In this document: in pieces, positions 10,703 to 24,737 of the stretch
How the letters are laid out: each line of letters opens with the position of its first letter
Position numbering within the stretch: position 1 is the first letter of the stretch
NCBI GenBank assembly: GCA_013397115.1
Contig: VWZW01000509.1
Span: forward strand, 753,186 to 817,185
Reading direction: 5' to 3'
Length of the DNA stretch: 64,000 nucleotides
Source: Edolisoma coerulescens
Lineage: Eukaryota > Chordata > Aves > Passeriformes > Campephagidae
Made by a program: the position numbers and the translations under genes
The notes under the pieces: generated by a model
Database searches by the model: none
What the model saw: the letters and a program-made list of their open reading frames with translations, nothing else
What the model was told of the DNA's origin: nothing

Positions 10703-13046
10703 GTGAGGAAAAATCATTTTCAGAGTGGTATGGTATAATGTTGCATTTATCTCAGGAGTATAACTAATAAATAATGTACCACTGAAAACAGATTTTAAAG
10801 TATGATGTCATAGACTTTCATCTGTGTGCCTAAATATTCAAACCATCCTTGAGGGAAGTGCTCACTGTCTTTCTGAAGGGTAATAATGCAGGATTCAGCA
10901 TAAAAAGTTTGCCTGGTTGTGGACTACATCAGTTAAAATGATGGTGGTAAACAAAAGAAAGGTGGGTTTATTAGGTTAGTAATGGGATTGTTGCCTCTTC
11001 CCTCCTCCTGTTTGCATCACTCACTGTATCTGCTATGGGTGATACAGAGAAGGGAAGATGGGGACCTCTGAGTCTTCCAGGAAAGCAAGGGTGGGTTGCA
11101 CCAGGACATGTTGTTTCCAAGAGTCAGTTTTAGGAATGATGAGCAAGAAGGACTGGGAAAGACTGGCTGCACAGAGATGATTACAATTGGGTGAGTAAGC
11201 CTTGGATCACCCTCTGGGAACTCGCAGCCACTGCTTCAAGAAAATCAGATGGCCAAAGGTGACTCATTAGACAGCATGTGCTGGAATTGCACTGATGTAG
11301 TGGTGAGAAGGATCTGGAATGGAAAGAGAAAGAGAAAATCAACAGTTATTTTAACAATACTGAAATTAAGTTGTTTGGTTTTTTTTTTTTGTTTTGTTTT
11401 CATGATGTTGCTATGCTCCCTGAACCTCTATTCACAGCTGTTGCTGTTCCTTATCCAGAGTAGTTTTCAACATAAGGTGAAAGCCAATGTTATGAGCTGG
11501 GCAGTGGCTGGTGTGACCAAGGAAGGCTCTGTCTCTGCCTGGCCGCACTTGCCATTCAAGAGGTAAAGATTTCAGTTTGTATTTTTTTTCAGTTTCTGAG
11601 TGGGATGCTGTAATGTTGGCCTGGTGGCAACACTGCTGCACACAGTTGCTAGGGAAACATCTTCAAGTTCATTTTTCTTTGAGTTTTGTCATTCAACTCA
11701 CAGCATTGCTGTAATTATTCTTTTAAAAGTGGGATGTGTGAGCTGTGAAGGGGTGCCAGTCTCTGATGTAAGAGCTGGCATTGACCAAACACTCTGGCGA
11801 GAACCTCACCAAGGGTCTCAGGGTCAGCAGAGAGGTTTCTGCAGGTGCTGGAGGGGTGTGGGAAGCAAAACAGCTTCAACATGAATTTGAATAATGTGTC
11901 AAGAAACCCCTTCAATTATGCCTGCAGCAATGAGTCAAGTTCAAGCTTATATGAGTGAGATGTTTGGCTAGACTTTGTATTTACATTTCAGTAGCCTTTT
12001 CTTCTGACAGTGATGCCCCTTGTCTTGTTAATGAGTCTGCTCACAGTGTATGGGTGGGTTCTGTAATGAAAGGAAATGTGACAGGATTTATTGACACAAT
12101 GCCCAAAACTGATCAGAAAATTCTCCTCTAAAGAGGAAAGGAAATGACAGGCCTTTTCAATTATTCTACTTTGAGTGTTATTAAAATCACCCCTCATCAG
12201 ATGCCACAGAAGTGGCGATGGAAGTTGTAAACACAAACCTTTGTGGAAGAAGAGGCCTCTCAAAATAGGAGCATCTCCCAAATATTTGTCTGTCTAAACT
12301 CTACCTCGAAGAGATAATCAGGTACAAAATCACTCACCCTTCTGCAGGGACTGAGCTGGGGACTAATTTTCTGATGGACAGTTCTAGGAATTGCTTTGTG
12401 AGCAGAGGCAAAGCACAGATTTTGGAAAAACAGCTACACTTGTGTCATCACCCTTCTGTAATGCCTGTTTGTCAGCAAAGCTGCCCCCAAGCCTCGTTGT
12501 CTCTGCACAGACACAGCAGGAGTCGGGTTGTCATCCACAGGTACTGCCCTGGAAGTACATCCAACAGAAGTCAGGAAGGGGTCCTGAGCAGTGGGATGAA
12601 GTAGCACATCTGAGATCAGCACAGCAACCCAAGGCAAAATCCTGACCTTCTGAAGCCCTAAACAGCTCCTTCTCCAGTGTCTTCATCTTTTCCTTTTTCC
12701 TTTTGGGTCTACAGCTCAGGTAATGTCTTCAGAGGCCAGATGCTCTTCCCCAGGACTTGCCAGCTGAACCAGCTGGGCTCTTCTGTGGGTTTTGTCTTCC
12801 CTGGGGGCCCAGTGTCCTGCACTGGGTGATGATTTGCAGAGAGGGGACAAAAGGAAGGCCCCCACATCTCCCAGGGCTGTGCAGGAGGGTGACCCACTCT
12901 GGGCCATGAGCTGCTCCTGGCAGGCTTGACCACTCCTCCTGCTCCTGTCCTTGGTATCCTGCACAGCTACAGGTTTCCAAGCCCAGGGAGCCTTTTTTGG
13001 AGTGAGATGGGATCCTGGGCTTCAGGAGAGAAGAATGATCCCGTAC

Positions 13047-13191
13047 CAGCTCTCTCATCCCCCTCCCCCACTTCAATGGAAAGTTGGGTCAGTGTTGTTT
13101 TTGTTTCTGCTTCTTTCTCCTTTGCCAAAGAAATCATTGTGACTAACTCCTCATCATACGTGTTCAACAGTGTTTCTGGGATCAGGTCCTC
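13047..13191 (-). CDS. Weak exon-like open stretch, acidic peptide, function unknown
   Basis: Read on the - strand, a T-rich run (ATTATTTTTGTTTTCATGAG) ends in AG at 13193-13192. It is followed by an open frame beginning EDLIPETLLNTYDEELVTMI and continuing SLAKEKEAETKTTLTQLSIE, a hydrophilic and probably helical composition. A possible but weak donor (CTG followed by GTACGG) falls at 13046-13045. The peptide is not recognised. Composition and acceptor are suggestive, but without conservation data it may be a chance opening. Confidence 0.2.
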
Positions 13192-14365
13192 CTCATGAAA
13201 ACAAAAATAATCCCTCTTCTTTCTCCTTCCAGCTATCCCATAACATACGTAAGTGTTCAAGGAGGCCAGGAATGTATTTTAATTCAGATTATTATTAATA
13301 AGTTCAGGAGCTATGAGTTTTCCTCTCTTCATTCAAAATGAATTATGGATTGGAGAAAAATATATCCATCTTACAAAGTTTTAATCCAAAGGGACACCTC
13401 TTAATTAAATTAACCAGCAAAAAGGAAATACTTGTAATAAGGGTGCAAGATAAATATTTGTAACATGCACCTTCTAATTTATCACAGCCTTGAAAGAGTC
13501 CATAAGGTTTGTTTTTCTTCACTGAAATGTGATGCATTCAGATATCATTCTCATTTATAAATTAGTGTGTGTCACATGGGACACCCCCCCATGGGTTGGG
13601 GTATTGGCCTGCGAGTGATATATTGCAGCTGGGAGAGCTGAGAAGTGAAGATGAGTAGTCCTGAAACTCAGGCCCTAAATTTAACATTACCCAGAGACAA
13701 ATACAGCCCTGAACTGACTCAGGGCTAGAGGCAAAGCTGCACAGCCCTGATGTGTTATCTTGTGGGATTGCACAGTGCAGCGGGGCTGCCAATTTTGAGG
13801 GAGAGAGGGAAATGCACCTACACTTCCTCCATTAATCTGCTTTTATTTACCTGGGTGGTACCATGGTGATACTCACTGGAGCCCTGGGTGGGCAAACTAT
13901 ATAAGTGGGAGCCTATTTTTAAGGCAGCTGATAGGTTGCATTAATTTCACAGGCAGTGCTCTCATATTCGTAGTTGTGTTCATGACTAAATACTTGATGC
14001 CTTCACTGCTGTAGGTAACTTCTACATATTTGGGTTTTATTTAGCAGTTTTCAGGGACAAAACCCCAAACCACAGCTCCTGTACATATGCATTTGTTTGT
14101 ACATTTATCCTCTCCAATGTCTACATGGATGCTCATGGAATATTTTGCACACTCACACGTGCTTGGGTGTACAGGACACACAGACAAGTCAAATAGAGAT
14201 TTTCATATTTTTCCCCAATGTTATACATCTGACTACATTTTAAAAGTATGCAAATTTCTGGTTTGCAAAACTGGGAATAATCAGGCTGAGGGAAAGTATG
14301 CTAAAATATCAATAAGTATGCACAATTATTCCAGGAAATAAGTGTGCACAGGGAAAAGTCTGATT

Positions 14366-14540
14366 AAGACTAGACTAGACTAGACTGGAATAATTTCAGT
14401 TGGAAGGGACCTACAAAGATCCTCTAGTCCAACTGCCTGACCACCTCAGGGCTGACCAAAAGTTAAATCATGTTGTTAAGGGCACTGTTCAAATGTCCCT
14501 TGGACACTGACAGGCTTGGGGCATCAACAACTGTGCCAAT
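14366..14540 (-). mobile_element. CR1 LINE 3' end, short truncated copy
   Basis: The block CAGTTGGAAGGGACCTACAA, followed by TCCAACTGCCTGACCAC and then GACAGGCTTGGGGCATC, is the reverse complement of an avian CR1 3' end. At its left edge four GACTA units (14368-14388) stand where CR1 elements carry their short terminal repeats, so the element is oriented on the - strand. Only about 170 bases remain. Such severe 5' truncation is normal for CR1. The body resembles the consensus I remember closely, so this copy is of intermediate age. Confidence 0.85.
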
Positions 14541-16368
14541 ATATCTGAAATTTTAGAGGCAAGACAACACTAGTGCATTTCCCAGTGTAGGAGGACTCTA
14601 ATTATGAACTCAGATCACAGCATTAATTGCAGATGCCAAACAATGTGACGATGTCCGAATGTTTAGTTGGTGTCTTATATTGTGTTTGACCCACAAGAGA
14701 TCATAGGAGTGAAAATTACCAATACAAAATTGGAGTTTACAGGGGAAATTTTTCCATGCATTTTGCAGCAGAAAAAATGAAATAAATGCTTTATTTAAGG
14801 AAAATGAGCAACTTTCTCAATATTTCATTTGTGGATATACTTTGGCGCAGTTTGTGGAAGAAGTTGCACTTCTAAAAGTGAAATTAGCACAGATAACTGA
14901 ACTTGTCTACAGGGAATGTTTGTTGTCCTTTTAATTATTAATAAAATCTCACATTTGAGCATTTTATTCCAGATATATTAACTGTAACTAGAAGTAATTC
15001 AAGAATGAAGCTAAGAACTGCAAACTGAAGTGCTGACCTTCTATACCAGTCAGGGTATTGAAAATTCTATCACCGATTAGAACTGGCAGACATGGATGGA
15101 TCCTGTGTGCATGAGAGAGATGGTGGGAAGAGGGAAATGTTGCTTTTATTGGGGAGAGCCAGGCTTTTCAAACATGTTGGCAGGTTTTGCAGAGGTCAGT
15201 GAGGATGTGCCTCAGCAAGGCACCACTGAAAAAGCACATCCACTTTTCCAAAAATGACACTTTGCCCCAGGCACACTGGGGAGCCAAACTGTGGATGAAA
15301 AAGGGCTCAAGTTCTCTCACAGAGCTTCTCCAGTCTAGAAAACAGTGTAGATATATGTGGTATCCTCCAATGTGTTAATCAAATGTCTGTAAGGTGGGAT
15401 AAGCAGCGAGTTAATTTTGTTTTTTAAGTTTAAGGAGACCCACATTTGTGGATGGTGCAGAACTCTTCAGAACCGCCAACAGCAAACAGTTGCAGGAGGA
15501 TCTCACTCACTCCCAGCTGAGTGACTGGGAGATCAAAGGCCAGCAGAAAGCCAGGGCTGGGAAGAGCAAAGTAGTAAAACAGAGGGGAAGTGACAAAATG
15601 ACCACTGCTCAGCCAGCAGCTGGCAGTCAGCACGCTGCTGCCTTTCAGAAAGGAGTTTGGAATATTGATGGGAAATTCTCTGAAAGCACAGTTCTGATAC
15701 TCAGCAATGGGAGGAAAAAATAGTAAAATTAAGTACTGGATACTACCAGGTGAGCAAGCTGTCTTATGACTCGTAAACCCAAGCTGTGCCACGCTTCAAC
15801 CACCCTAAAATGGATATGGGAGAGCCAGAGGTAGAGAATTAAAACAAGGAGGCTGTGACCAAGCTTGCATGAGAGGAGTGATGAAACAGCTTATGAAAAA
15901 GGCTTATTCAGGAGAAAAAAGCCAATTCAGTGTTTCTTGTAATGTAAGAACAAAGAGTCTCCCAAGGACATGAGCAGGTTTAAGAAGAGGGTGAGGATGA
16001 GCTGATTTCAGTGTAGCTGCCTCGTGCTGGTGCCCTCCCCACAAGATTCTGCAAAGGCCAAGAGGGCAGAGGGGCTCCAAATGAGACAGATTCAGAGAAG
16101 ACCAGGCCGTTGGTGACTGTCACACACAGCATTCTAGCTCCAGCTCAGAAAGTCCTGTGACCATGAAGTGGTGGGAGCACAGCAGGGACCCCAGGAAAGG
16201 CCCCATGGCACTGGTTCTGCTTCCTCTCTGCTTTGCTCTGAGTATCTGCTAGCAGCCACGGTCAGAAACAGGATCCACGGTTGGACCAGCCCTCATTCTG
16301 ACCTCACAGAGCAGCTCTTGTGTCCCTCTGTCTCACTGAGAAGTACAGATGTGCTATGCTGATTTCTG

Positions 16369-16392
16369 AATAAAATAAAATAAAATAAAATA
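16369..16392 (+). repeat. (TAAAA)n microsatellite
   Basis: About four and a half uninterrupted TAAAA units are present. A second A-rich run with CAAAA units follows at 16424-16449. There is no sign that either is the tail of a retroposed gene. Confidence 0.9.
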
Positions 16393-18189
16393 CTCTAAAT
16401 AAACGGAATGTTCTCCTTGAACTTAAAAAACAAAACAAAACAACAAAAAGCCCCAAAATAAAACCAAGACAATGTTTATACTGGGAAATGTGCATTTTTT
16501 TCCTTCCTGGATAACTCGAAAACAGCTGTAGGGGTTTTATTCAGACTCCCCCTCTCCAAAGTTCACTTTTAGGTTGAGACAAATGTTTTCAGTGCCAAAG
16601 AAGACATTTGAAGAAGACTGTAAATGAGAGAAAACAGAGTTAAGATGCAAACGGAGTTTTGCTGCAACCAAAACCAGAAGTCTCATGATTTACAGTCATT
16701 TTGCTAACATTTGCTTATCTTCAAGGAGAGAAAGGCTCTGGTTTAGAGGAAGCTGTGTTTTACCAGGAGGATAAACAATGGTCTGACTGACTAACCAGCA
16801 TTTCCCAATGTTGTCTCGTGAAGATTTCAGGAAAAATCTCCTCAGAATAATGCTCTTGATGCTAGGGCAGAGAGACTTGAAAGAGCATTAGACCTGATAG
16901 CACTTAAGCAGTGCTGGGACAGATCCTGTGCATGTCACAAGAACCCATGGAAATCTGGAACTAATCTTGGTGGCAGGCCCAGCGGGGGATTTTGCCTTCA
17001 GTAAAGACAGGATTGCCCAACACTTCCCATTATAATCTCTTGCTTATGCTTTCTCATAACATTGGCAAGCTTTAGCTCTTCAGGCTAGTATTATGTACAC
17101 TGGATATCTTTCCCTAGCTTACAAGTTTGGGAAAATGTCAGTGCAAATGGAAAATTCTGAGGAGGAGGAGAGAAAGGAAGCAGAAATGGGGGTTTACAAC
17201 CCACCTGCCTGCTCGTTCCTGTAAAAGTTGTGAAGTCCCTGTGGAGGTGTTGCAGTGATTTGAAACCTGGGAAAAGAGCTGGTGTCAAGGAAGTGTTTTC
17301 TTGCCGTCACCACAAAAACTAGCTGTCATTTAGATCTGTGATCCTCTAAAGTCCCATTTTTATGTGCTCAGAGATGAGCAGAGAGGCTGCCAATGCCTCA
17401 GCAGTACCGGCAATGCTCCTATCCCATTATACCATTCCTGGCTGGTGGGCACTGACCTAGAGAAGAGGAATTATCCTGAACAGTGTTTTGGGGGGCAGGA
17501 TGAGCCACGTGTTCTTGGTTTGGCTCTTCCCCTTGCAGGTAACTGGAAGGTGATTTTATAAGAGCAACAGTGGTGTGACTTCAGGCCCTGCTGCATGAGG
17601 GAGCGCTGGAACAGAATGTGCAACCTTGGCAAGGCTGGATTTCAAGGGCAAGCTCCCAGAACTTCAAGAAATCCCAGCACTCTTCCATCTTCCAGTTGGG
17701 GTCAGCCTGGTTCTCCAGAGTCAGAGGCAAGATTGTGTGTTAGCAGGCATGGTCCTCCCCCTCTGAAGTGGAGATGAGAAATGACCAAGCGTGAAAAGTA
17801 CCGAAAAGCTGTTGATGTGCATTTAGGACTCTGGGAGAGAATGTAGGAAATTTGTGTTTCCTGTTCTGCCAGAGACACATTTGATGAAACAACCATAATA
17901 CATATGTGCAGAAGGTTTGAATGAAGGGTCATTATATGTGAAATTAACTGTATTGCAAGAACATTAAAGAAAACGAGAACAGGAGAAACTCTTCAATCCA
18001 TGAGAGGATTTGTGTGATGCCTCAGAAAAACAGATCTCCGTGCTAGCAGGAGGCCTATCATTCTTGTGGGGTCATTGGAAGAGACCCAGGGCCTTTTGCA
18101 CTCTGCATGTGCAGCGTAAAATAGCTTTGCGTTTGCTTGATCTTTTTCATTAAATTATACAACCTTGAAGAAAGAAAAGCAAGCATCGA

Positions 18190-18560
18190 ATTTGTGATTT
18201 ATGGCTTGATATTTACTTGCTGTATCCGGGTGCGAGACCTAGTCCAAGAAACAAAAAGACACCGTGAGCCCAGAACGAAAAATACACGCTTAAGGACTAA
18301 ATGTATTTTTCTTGGAGCGCAGTCCCAGTGAGCTCTGCTTGGAAAGCCGACCGCCTGCTCACCCTGCGAGAGTTTCCAAGTTCAGCTGCCACGCTGAAGC
18401 CTCTCTCTCTCTCAACACTCTTTGCACTTGGCTCAGCAGACCTTAACCCCCATCCTCACTGTTCCTTGCGGAGGAGATCCCTGCACCCCTCGGCTGGGCT
18501 GAGAAAACCCCTTTTTAATAAATTAACACAGTGCGATGGGATGCGGGAGCATCTGGTGCT
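18190..18560. promoter_or_regulatory. CpG-retaining patch, possible regulatory element
   Basis: CpG sites are frequent (CATCGAA, TCCGGGTGCGAG, CACCGTGAG, AACGAAAA, ACACGC, GAGCGCAG, GCCGACCGCC, TGCGAGAG), whereas neighbouring kilobases are CpG-poor. The right flank (18510-18625) is AT-rich with AATAAATTAACA and TAAATTATT homeobox-type motifs. This combination suggests unmethylated or conserved regulatory DNA. No TATA box or clear exon is visible. Confidence 0.25.
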
Positions 18561-21500
18561 CCCAGTCCTGATTTATTTCTGCAGCAGCACACAAAGCATC
18601 GGGTGATAAATTATTGAGAGTCAATGGGCCCTTGGAGAACAGGGCCATGATGAATAGTGAGCAGTTGACATCCCACGTAACCGTGGGTCCCAGAGGGCTA
18701 CCTAGGGAGAGGGTAAGGGGAAAGAAAAGGCCAAAGCCTTTGAAGGATACAGCTGTTGGGAAAGTCTTCCTTTCAGTGAGAGATTACTTTTATTTTTAAC
18801 GCCTTTTTCAGCAGTGGGAAATGGGGCTAGGAATCATCTGGGGATAAACAGTAACCACTAAACCCATGTTACCTGCAGCCTGGTCTGATATAGGATAAAC
18901 AATGAAGCTGAGTATTGATCTACCTAAGTGAGTTTTTCATTAAGAACATCAGGGGCTCATTTAAAAGATGCTGCAGTTACCAGAGCTGTCTTTTGCAAAT
19001 TCTAAGGCAGGGAAATCTACAGTCTCTCTCACCAGCAAAGAGACCACGATGTGCTTGTTTGGTATGGAAAACAGAATTAGTTTGGAGTCAGTGTTTAAAG
19101 AGAAAGGAATAAAGGCTGGATAATGTAAACAGTACCCAATTGCCCTGATTGCGTAGCACTTTCACAAGGAGCAGTGGAAAAACCACTGAGGAATACCTTT
19201 CCTCAATGATCCTGGAGGTTGTGGTCATGGGGAAAAATTCCCCAGGCAAGGGGATGTGGTTACTGGGATCACTGCAGGGGGTTGCTGGGTGGCACTGGGG
19301 CAGGAGATCACTCCTTGGGCCTCCATCCCATCACTTGGGAGCTGGGTGCAGAAAACACACCATGGGTCATGAAAGACCAGTTGGCAGAAGGTTTGTTGTA
19401 CATCAGGTTGTTAAAGCAGCCTTTTCCAAGCCTGTACATATCGTGAGCTTCACTACGCCCTCTGAAACAAAATACACCCATATCTGGCATGCAGGGGTGT
19501 GAGAGTTAAAATGAGCCTTGTGCCCAGAAGTGAGAAGATTGATCCAGAACGAGAACTAAAAAGGGCAGTGCACTGCACTGACCTCCCTGCCTGACTCCAG
19601 CTTTTCACCCTGGATTTGCCTTCGGTGGGGCATGAAGGAACCTGTTCATGGACCTCTGGAGCATCCTTGTGCAAGCATTTTGAAAACCTTGAGCTGCTTC
19701 TTCAGCCTGTCATGCTTTCTGAGTTATCTGTATTGTAGCTGGCAGACAGATTATATCCCACACTCACCCTGGCCATTAGTGATAACTTCACTTTGGCTTG
19801 AAAATTTTCATTTTAGTTGCCATGGAAGCCATCAAATGCTACATCTTCCTGGCTGGTGCTGCTTCAGACAGCTCTGCTTTCGCATACTTGAATTTGGGGG
19901 AGTTGTTCGCATGCATAACTACCACAGCAAGAAAAAAAATAAGTACAACATTTTGGTGTTTGTTTTCTCTTGTTTGCATCTGCAGCTGGTCACATGTGAC
20001 AGCATGTTGGCTGATGAAATTTAGCTTTGTCTGTACCAACCTAAGAGTCATTGGGTCTGGTGTGGAGTCTGGAGTAGACAAACTTGTACAACTCCTGTTG
20101 AGGGCTTCACAGCCCAGGCTGGGGTCTGGGCTGGCAGGGGTCAGTTCAGGCTGCCTCCAGTGTCTCAGGCTTTATCCATTTCTATTTACATCCTTAGCAC
20201 AATTTTACTGCAGCTATCACGAGGGAGTGGCTTCTGAGTTGCCCCTAGGAAGGTGTTTATAACACAGCCATGTCAGGGCATTTTGGTGCCCATTTAAAAC
20301 CTTCCTCCTTGCCTCTCACTCTCCCTAACTTTCATAATTCCCAGCCTCCCTTCCCTCTGCAGTGGCATTGGCACAGGTTGTCTGTATTGCCTTGCCTCCT
20401 TTCCCCTCCATCCTTGTTGTCAGCCTGTGTTTAAAGCTCCAGCAGAGACCAGGGTCTGAAGGGACATTACAGCCTGAATTACTTCTGGCAGTCTATTCCC
20501 TTTGCCAGCCCTCTGAATGCACTGACTGCCTCGTGGGCTGGGAGACACTGTCAGGGTGTCCACCAGGAGGTACCTACCCTGCTCATTCAGGACTTCATTT
20601 TTATCAGAATTAAACCAGTGGTTTTCATTCGTGCACTGCATGAAAGAAAAACACAGCACAGTGTTAATTATTAATTAGAATAAATTCACCACTGATGTTA
20701 CCAATAGTGTCCTTCTTAGAGCATGAAAACAAAACATTTGTTCTTTTTAATGGAGCATTTTTTCCCCCTCTGCTTCCCAAGTGAGCAGGGGTTTATTATC
20801 ATCGTTCCCACTCCTGTATTCCATATGTGACTCCAAATCAAACCCTGAGGTATTTCATCTCTTACCTGGCAGGGTCAGTTTAATATATTGAAATCAGCCT
20901 GACTTACATCTGCTTTGCAGATCATCACTGGCATACTTTAAAAATTGTTATAAGTCCATAATGATTCCTTTCTCCCCTCCCCCAGTGCTCCAGTAATGTC
21001 AAGATTTATTGAATCTGAGGGTCCAGTTGTGACCTTGGCTCCCACTCGCTAAATCTGAACCTCTGGGGTCCATAAATCTTTGTGTGCTGTTCAATTTATA
21101 GAAGTGAACATCTGCTTATCATACCATATTTAAGTTGCAGGTGTATTCTACCAGTAAAATAAACACATGGGTTCAGTTGCCTGGGCTGTAGGACATTGGA
21201 CAGATGTTGAAGGGATGGTGATGGTTTGGCCTGTTGGGAGAGCCCTCACTGTTGGCAGAGCTGCTGGGTGCTGAGGTGGCTCTCAGGACTCTGCATCCCT
21301 GAGAAGTGAGGATGGCACAGCTTTCACCCCACAACTCAGCCTAATCCTGCTAGAGAGCAATGCCTGAGACACACACAAATCACACAAGGGAAAACCTCCT
21401 GTCTTCCTTCCTCTCCTACCTCTGGTGGGAAAGGCATCAGCCCACGTAAGGATGGTTAACTTTCTGCACAGCCTGGGGAATGAGAGGCAGAGCAGTGGCT

Positions 21501-24500
21501 CTGTTTCTTCATTCACGTGATGAAAAATACGGTGCACAAGAGAACCCTATCTCAGAGCGAGCATGGAGAGGGAGAGGCCTACAAGCACCTGAATATGATG
21601 AAAAAGGCTGAAGACTTCTGCTCCATAGTGTAAGCAAAGCATTGCTGACCACAAATCATTGGAAAGAGAGAAAAAAAGGAGCAGAAAGTATCCACTGTGA
21701 GTGGAAAAAAGGAAAGAGGACGTGACCAAGCAAGTATAATTAGAGGGTCAGTGGTGGCTGAGCTGGGAAATGGAAAGGCAGCAGAAAACCAAGGTGCCTT
21801 TGTACGACCTGTAGGAGATGACAGGACTCAGGATTTTTGACAACAACTGATGAAGCCAGAGGAAACAGCAGTTCCACTACAAAAAGAGAGAGATGAGTCA
21901 GTGGGATCGCTTCACCCAGCTGCTCTGCTCTGCCCATGATTTGTACACTCACACTGTACACAGAAATGCCTCTGCAAGCAGTGCCTGGACAGTAACTGAG
22001 CTCAGAGTGTTGTGGGCATACACAGAGGCCGGGGCAACATTTCTGGTAGCCTTCCATCCCAACAGCTGGCAGGGACAGAGCCCTTGTCCTGTTTTGCCCA
22101 GGAGACTCCTTCTGAAGGACTTTGGCCCAGTGCAGGGTAAAGTGTCAATTGCAAACAGGTAGTAAAATTGTCCTTGGGCATGAAGCATTTTAAAAAGCAG
22201 GTTTTTGCATTTTCAAAAGTGCTCATGCTCCCTTTGTGGGAGGAGGAGCCCCTCTGCCAGAAGCCCAGCTCCCATGCTGGAGAGTGGGGCTCTCTCCTCC
22301 CTGTGAGCAGCTGCCTTGGGAGGGAACTGGCTGGAATGGAGGCAGCTCCACAGCATGGTGTGGTGCTGGGTGAGGAACTGGGGGGTCCCACAGGCCATGT
22401 GGCTGTGTCAGCAGTGGGCTGGCATCCAGCTCAGTAGCCCTGTTTTGCAGGAGGAGAAAGGAGGAGCAGCACTGGAAGATTTCCAAGGCAGACCCTCTTC
22501 TGTCCAGGCACATGGTTGGACACTGTCCTTCTTCCTGCTCACTCCTCCCTTGATGCTCCTGGGCGTCCACGTGGCCCTGGGGCAGCCTGTGACACTGCTG
22601 GAGATGCTTTGCACAGCCTTGCACTGAAAATTCACTAATTTGACATGAGTTGCAGTGGTGCAAGATGTATTTTCCATCGCTTTTGTCCCTGTCCCTGTTG
22701 CCAGAGGTGTCCTCATCAGCCCATTGTACACATGTTGGAGGGCAACTGGCTCAGACCATTGTTGCCTACAAAGAAGGGCAAGAGGGCATCTAGTTAACAA
22801 TAACAAAGCACCTGAAGAAAAAATATTATGAAATATTGTAGCTGTACTTCAATAAAAACATCTATTAATATATTTCAAGACCTTCCATAGTTGTTTTCTC
22901 CTCCCTCCAGGGTAGTCTAACCCCAGCCATAATTTAGCATGAGGCACGAATATCTTCACTTATTGTACCCATAAAAGAAGAAAATTGGGAATTTGCTCAG
23001 ACTGCCAGGAATCTGGAATTTGTTGATGAATGGACATTTGGCTGAACATAGTGAATTCCCAGCTAATTGAAAGCAGATAACGAAATAATGCATTTACCTT
23101 GAAAAACATAATTTTCTTAATAAATAATTGGAATGGCATTCTTCTGACAGATGAAATAAGAAAAAAAAAATAAATAAATTCAGGATTAATTCCTGTCCTA
23201 TATATTACAGCGTACTTCAGTCATACCTTATGAGGAGATTAAAAACCATAAATCTTATTTTCAGCACAGTGCCAGAGAGTGCTTTGGTCTAGAAAATGCA
23301 AGGCCCATCCTGTTCAGGGGAGTGTGGTTTCAGTCATCATCAGCCTATGCTTCTGTCTCCAAATAACATACCTAGGGAGAAAAATGGAGAGGCCATGGGG
23401 GAAAAAACAACCTCAGAAAAATGTAGGGGGTATCCAGCATGATCACAAATACTTGAATTAGCATATTTGTAGGTGTTCACCCTTCTCATCTCCTTCTCAT
23501 CCTTGGGGTGGGCCAGCAAACCTGTTTCACATTGCACTGGTGGGAAGCTGTGGCTAGGAATTACACTTCAGTCAAGGAGCAATGACTTTCAGCTGAAGGG
23601 AGGTTAGTGGCTGAAAACATGTCAGCTTGAAACACTTGAAGATGATCTGATCACACCCTCCATTTTAAGGAAAAGATTAGCAAAGGATCCAAATAAAAGC
23701 ATATGGGTCCAAATACCCCAATCTGGGTAGGGCTACGACTTGGAAACCCTTCTGGATCTAGAAGTAGGTTCCTCCCATATTTATGCAACAGGACAAAATT
23801 AAACTGCAGAACTGAACTCCAAAGTGTGGAGGTTACAAAATGCAAAGGTGGATTTTTTTTTTTAATAGCTTTAGTTTGACAGTAATAATTTCTTGTCAGA
23901 TTGTGGTTTGAGTGGAACAGAATGTTCCCAAAGAGACACGAAACCTGACAAATTTTAATCTGCTAAACTGCAAAACTTGGCTATCCTAATTGGAAGCGTT
24001 ATTAATCTGGGTTAAGTTTGGAATTATTTTTCAATGAATTTGCAGCAGGTTGTGATTTTGGGCAAAAGCCATGGAAAACTTGGTAGTTTCACAGATTTTT
24101 AATGGGAATAAGGGGAAAACCACATTGATTTTGCTTGAGTTGTGATTTAGAACTTTAGACTTGGTCAAATTGGTGGTCTGTGAGGCTGTGTGAAATAAAA
24201 GAAGGAGTTTTGCAAATGGAAACTTCCCCACCAAGTACAGCAGATCTGCTCACAGAGATGCTCTCCCTCAGATCAGCTCCTGAGCTGTTAAGCACCAAGA
24301 CGTGTCCAGCTTCTTCCTAAAATCAGTGGGCAAGAAGTCCTACAAGGCCACAAAAGGAGCTGGGGAGTATGAAGAAATAGGATGAATGGTTTTGAAACTC
24401 TAGCTTCCTTGCTACTAAAAGTGCACTGATTTGAAAGACCTGTAAGTCCTGTTGCCTTGAGGAAATCTCTGTGTGGTCAAGACAGAATTAAAATAACAAC

Positions 24501-24737
24501 AGCTGAAAAGCTTGACATTGACTAAACATGGTGGTTGCGTGAGCTTCATTTGTTTGTCTGTAAGAGCATCTATCTGGTAAAAGCAAAGAGTAACTTTGGG
24601 AATGTTTGAGCACTCTAAGGTGTAGAACAGGGTCTTCCCAGTTGTCTCAGTGGTGAGACAGTCTGGTGGTTGAAAGACTCACTGAAAGAAAGTGTGTGTC
24701 ACCATTGACAATTTATTTTCTCAGATTTTTTGGGGGG

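Larger units (their letters stand above)
4766..14365. other. Noncoding DNA, mostly unique
   Basis: No convincing gene was found. Local features are: a CpG-retaining patch at 5280-5500; a C-run at about 7764-7780; a T-run at 8669-8681; a 21-base tandem duplication at 9383-9424; an AT-rich regulatory-looking patch at about 9440-9560; T-rich runs near 11380; and two weak exon-like stretches, 10579-10702 (+) and 13047-13191 (-), listed separately. Moderately GC-rich sections around 7.0-7.4, 9.0-10.4 and 12.6-13.1 kb have open frames on both strands at once, as expected from composition alone. Confidence 0.5.
14541..24737. other. Noncoding DNA, mostly unique
   Basis: No gene was recognised. Local features are an AAAAT-type microsatellite at 16369-16392, an A- and C-rich run at 16424-16449, a CpG-retaining patch at 18190-18560, and an A-run at 23160-23180. 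The 22.0-22.8 kb section is GC-richer and open in several frames on both strands, with no splice-bounded coding signal. The 23.8-24.2 kb section is AT-rich and featureless. Confidence 0.5.

Noticed and set aside
22002..22806. Cluster of overlapping frames of 100-146 residues in GC-richer DNA
   Set aside because: The frames are mutually exclusive, on both strands, with low-information Ser/Pro/Gly/His composition and no recognised domain.
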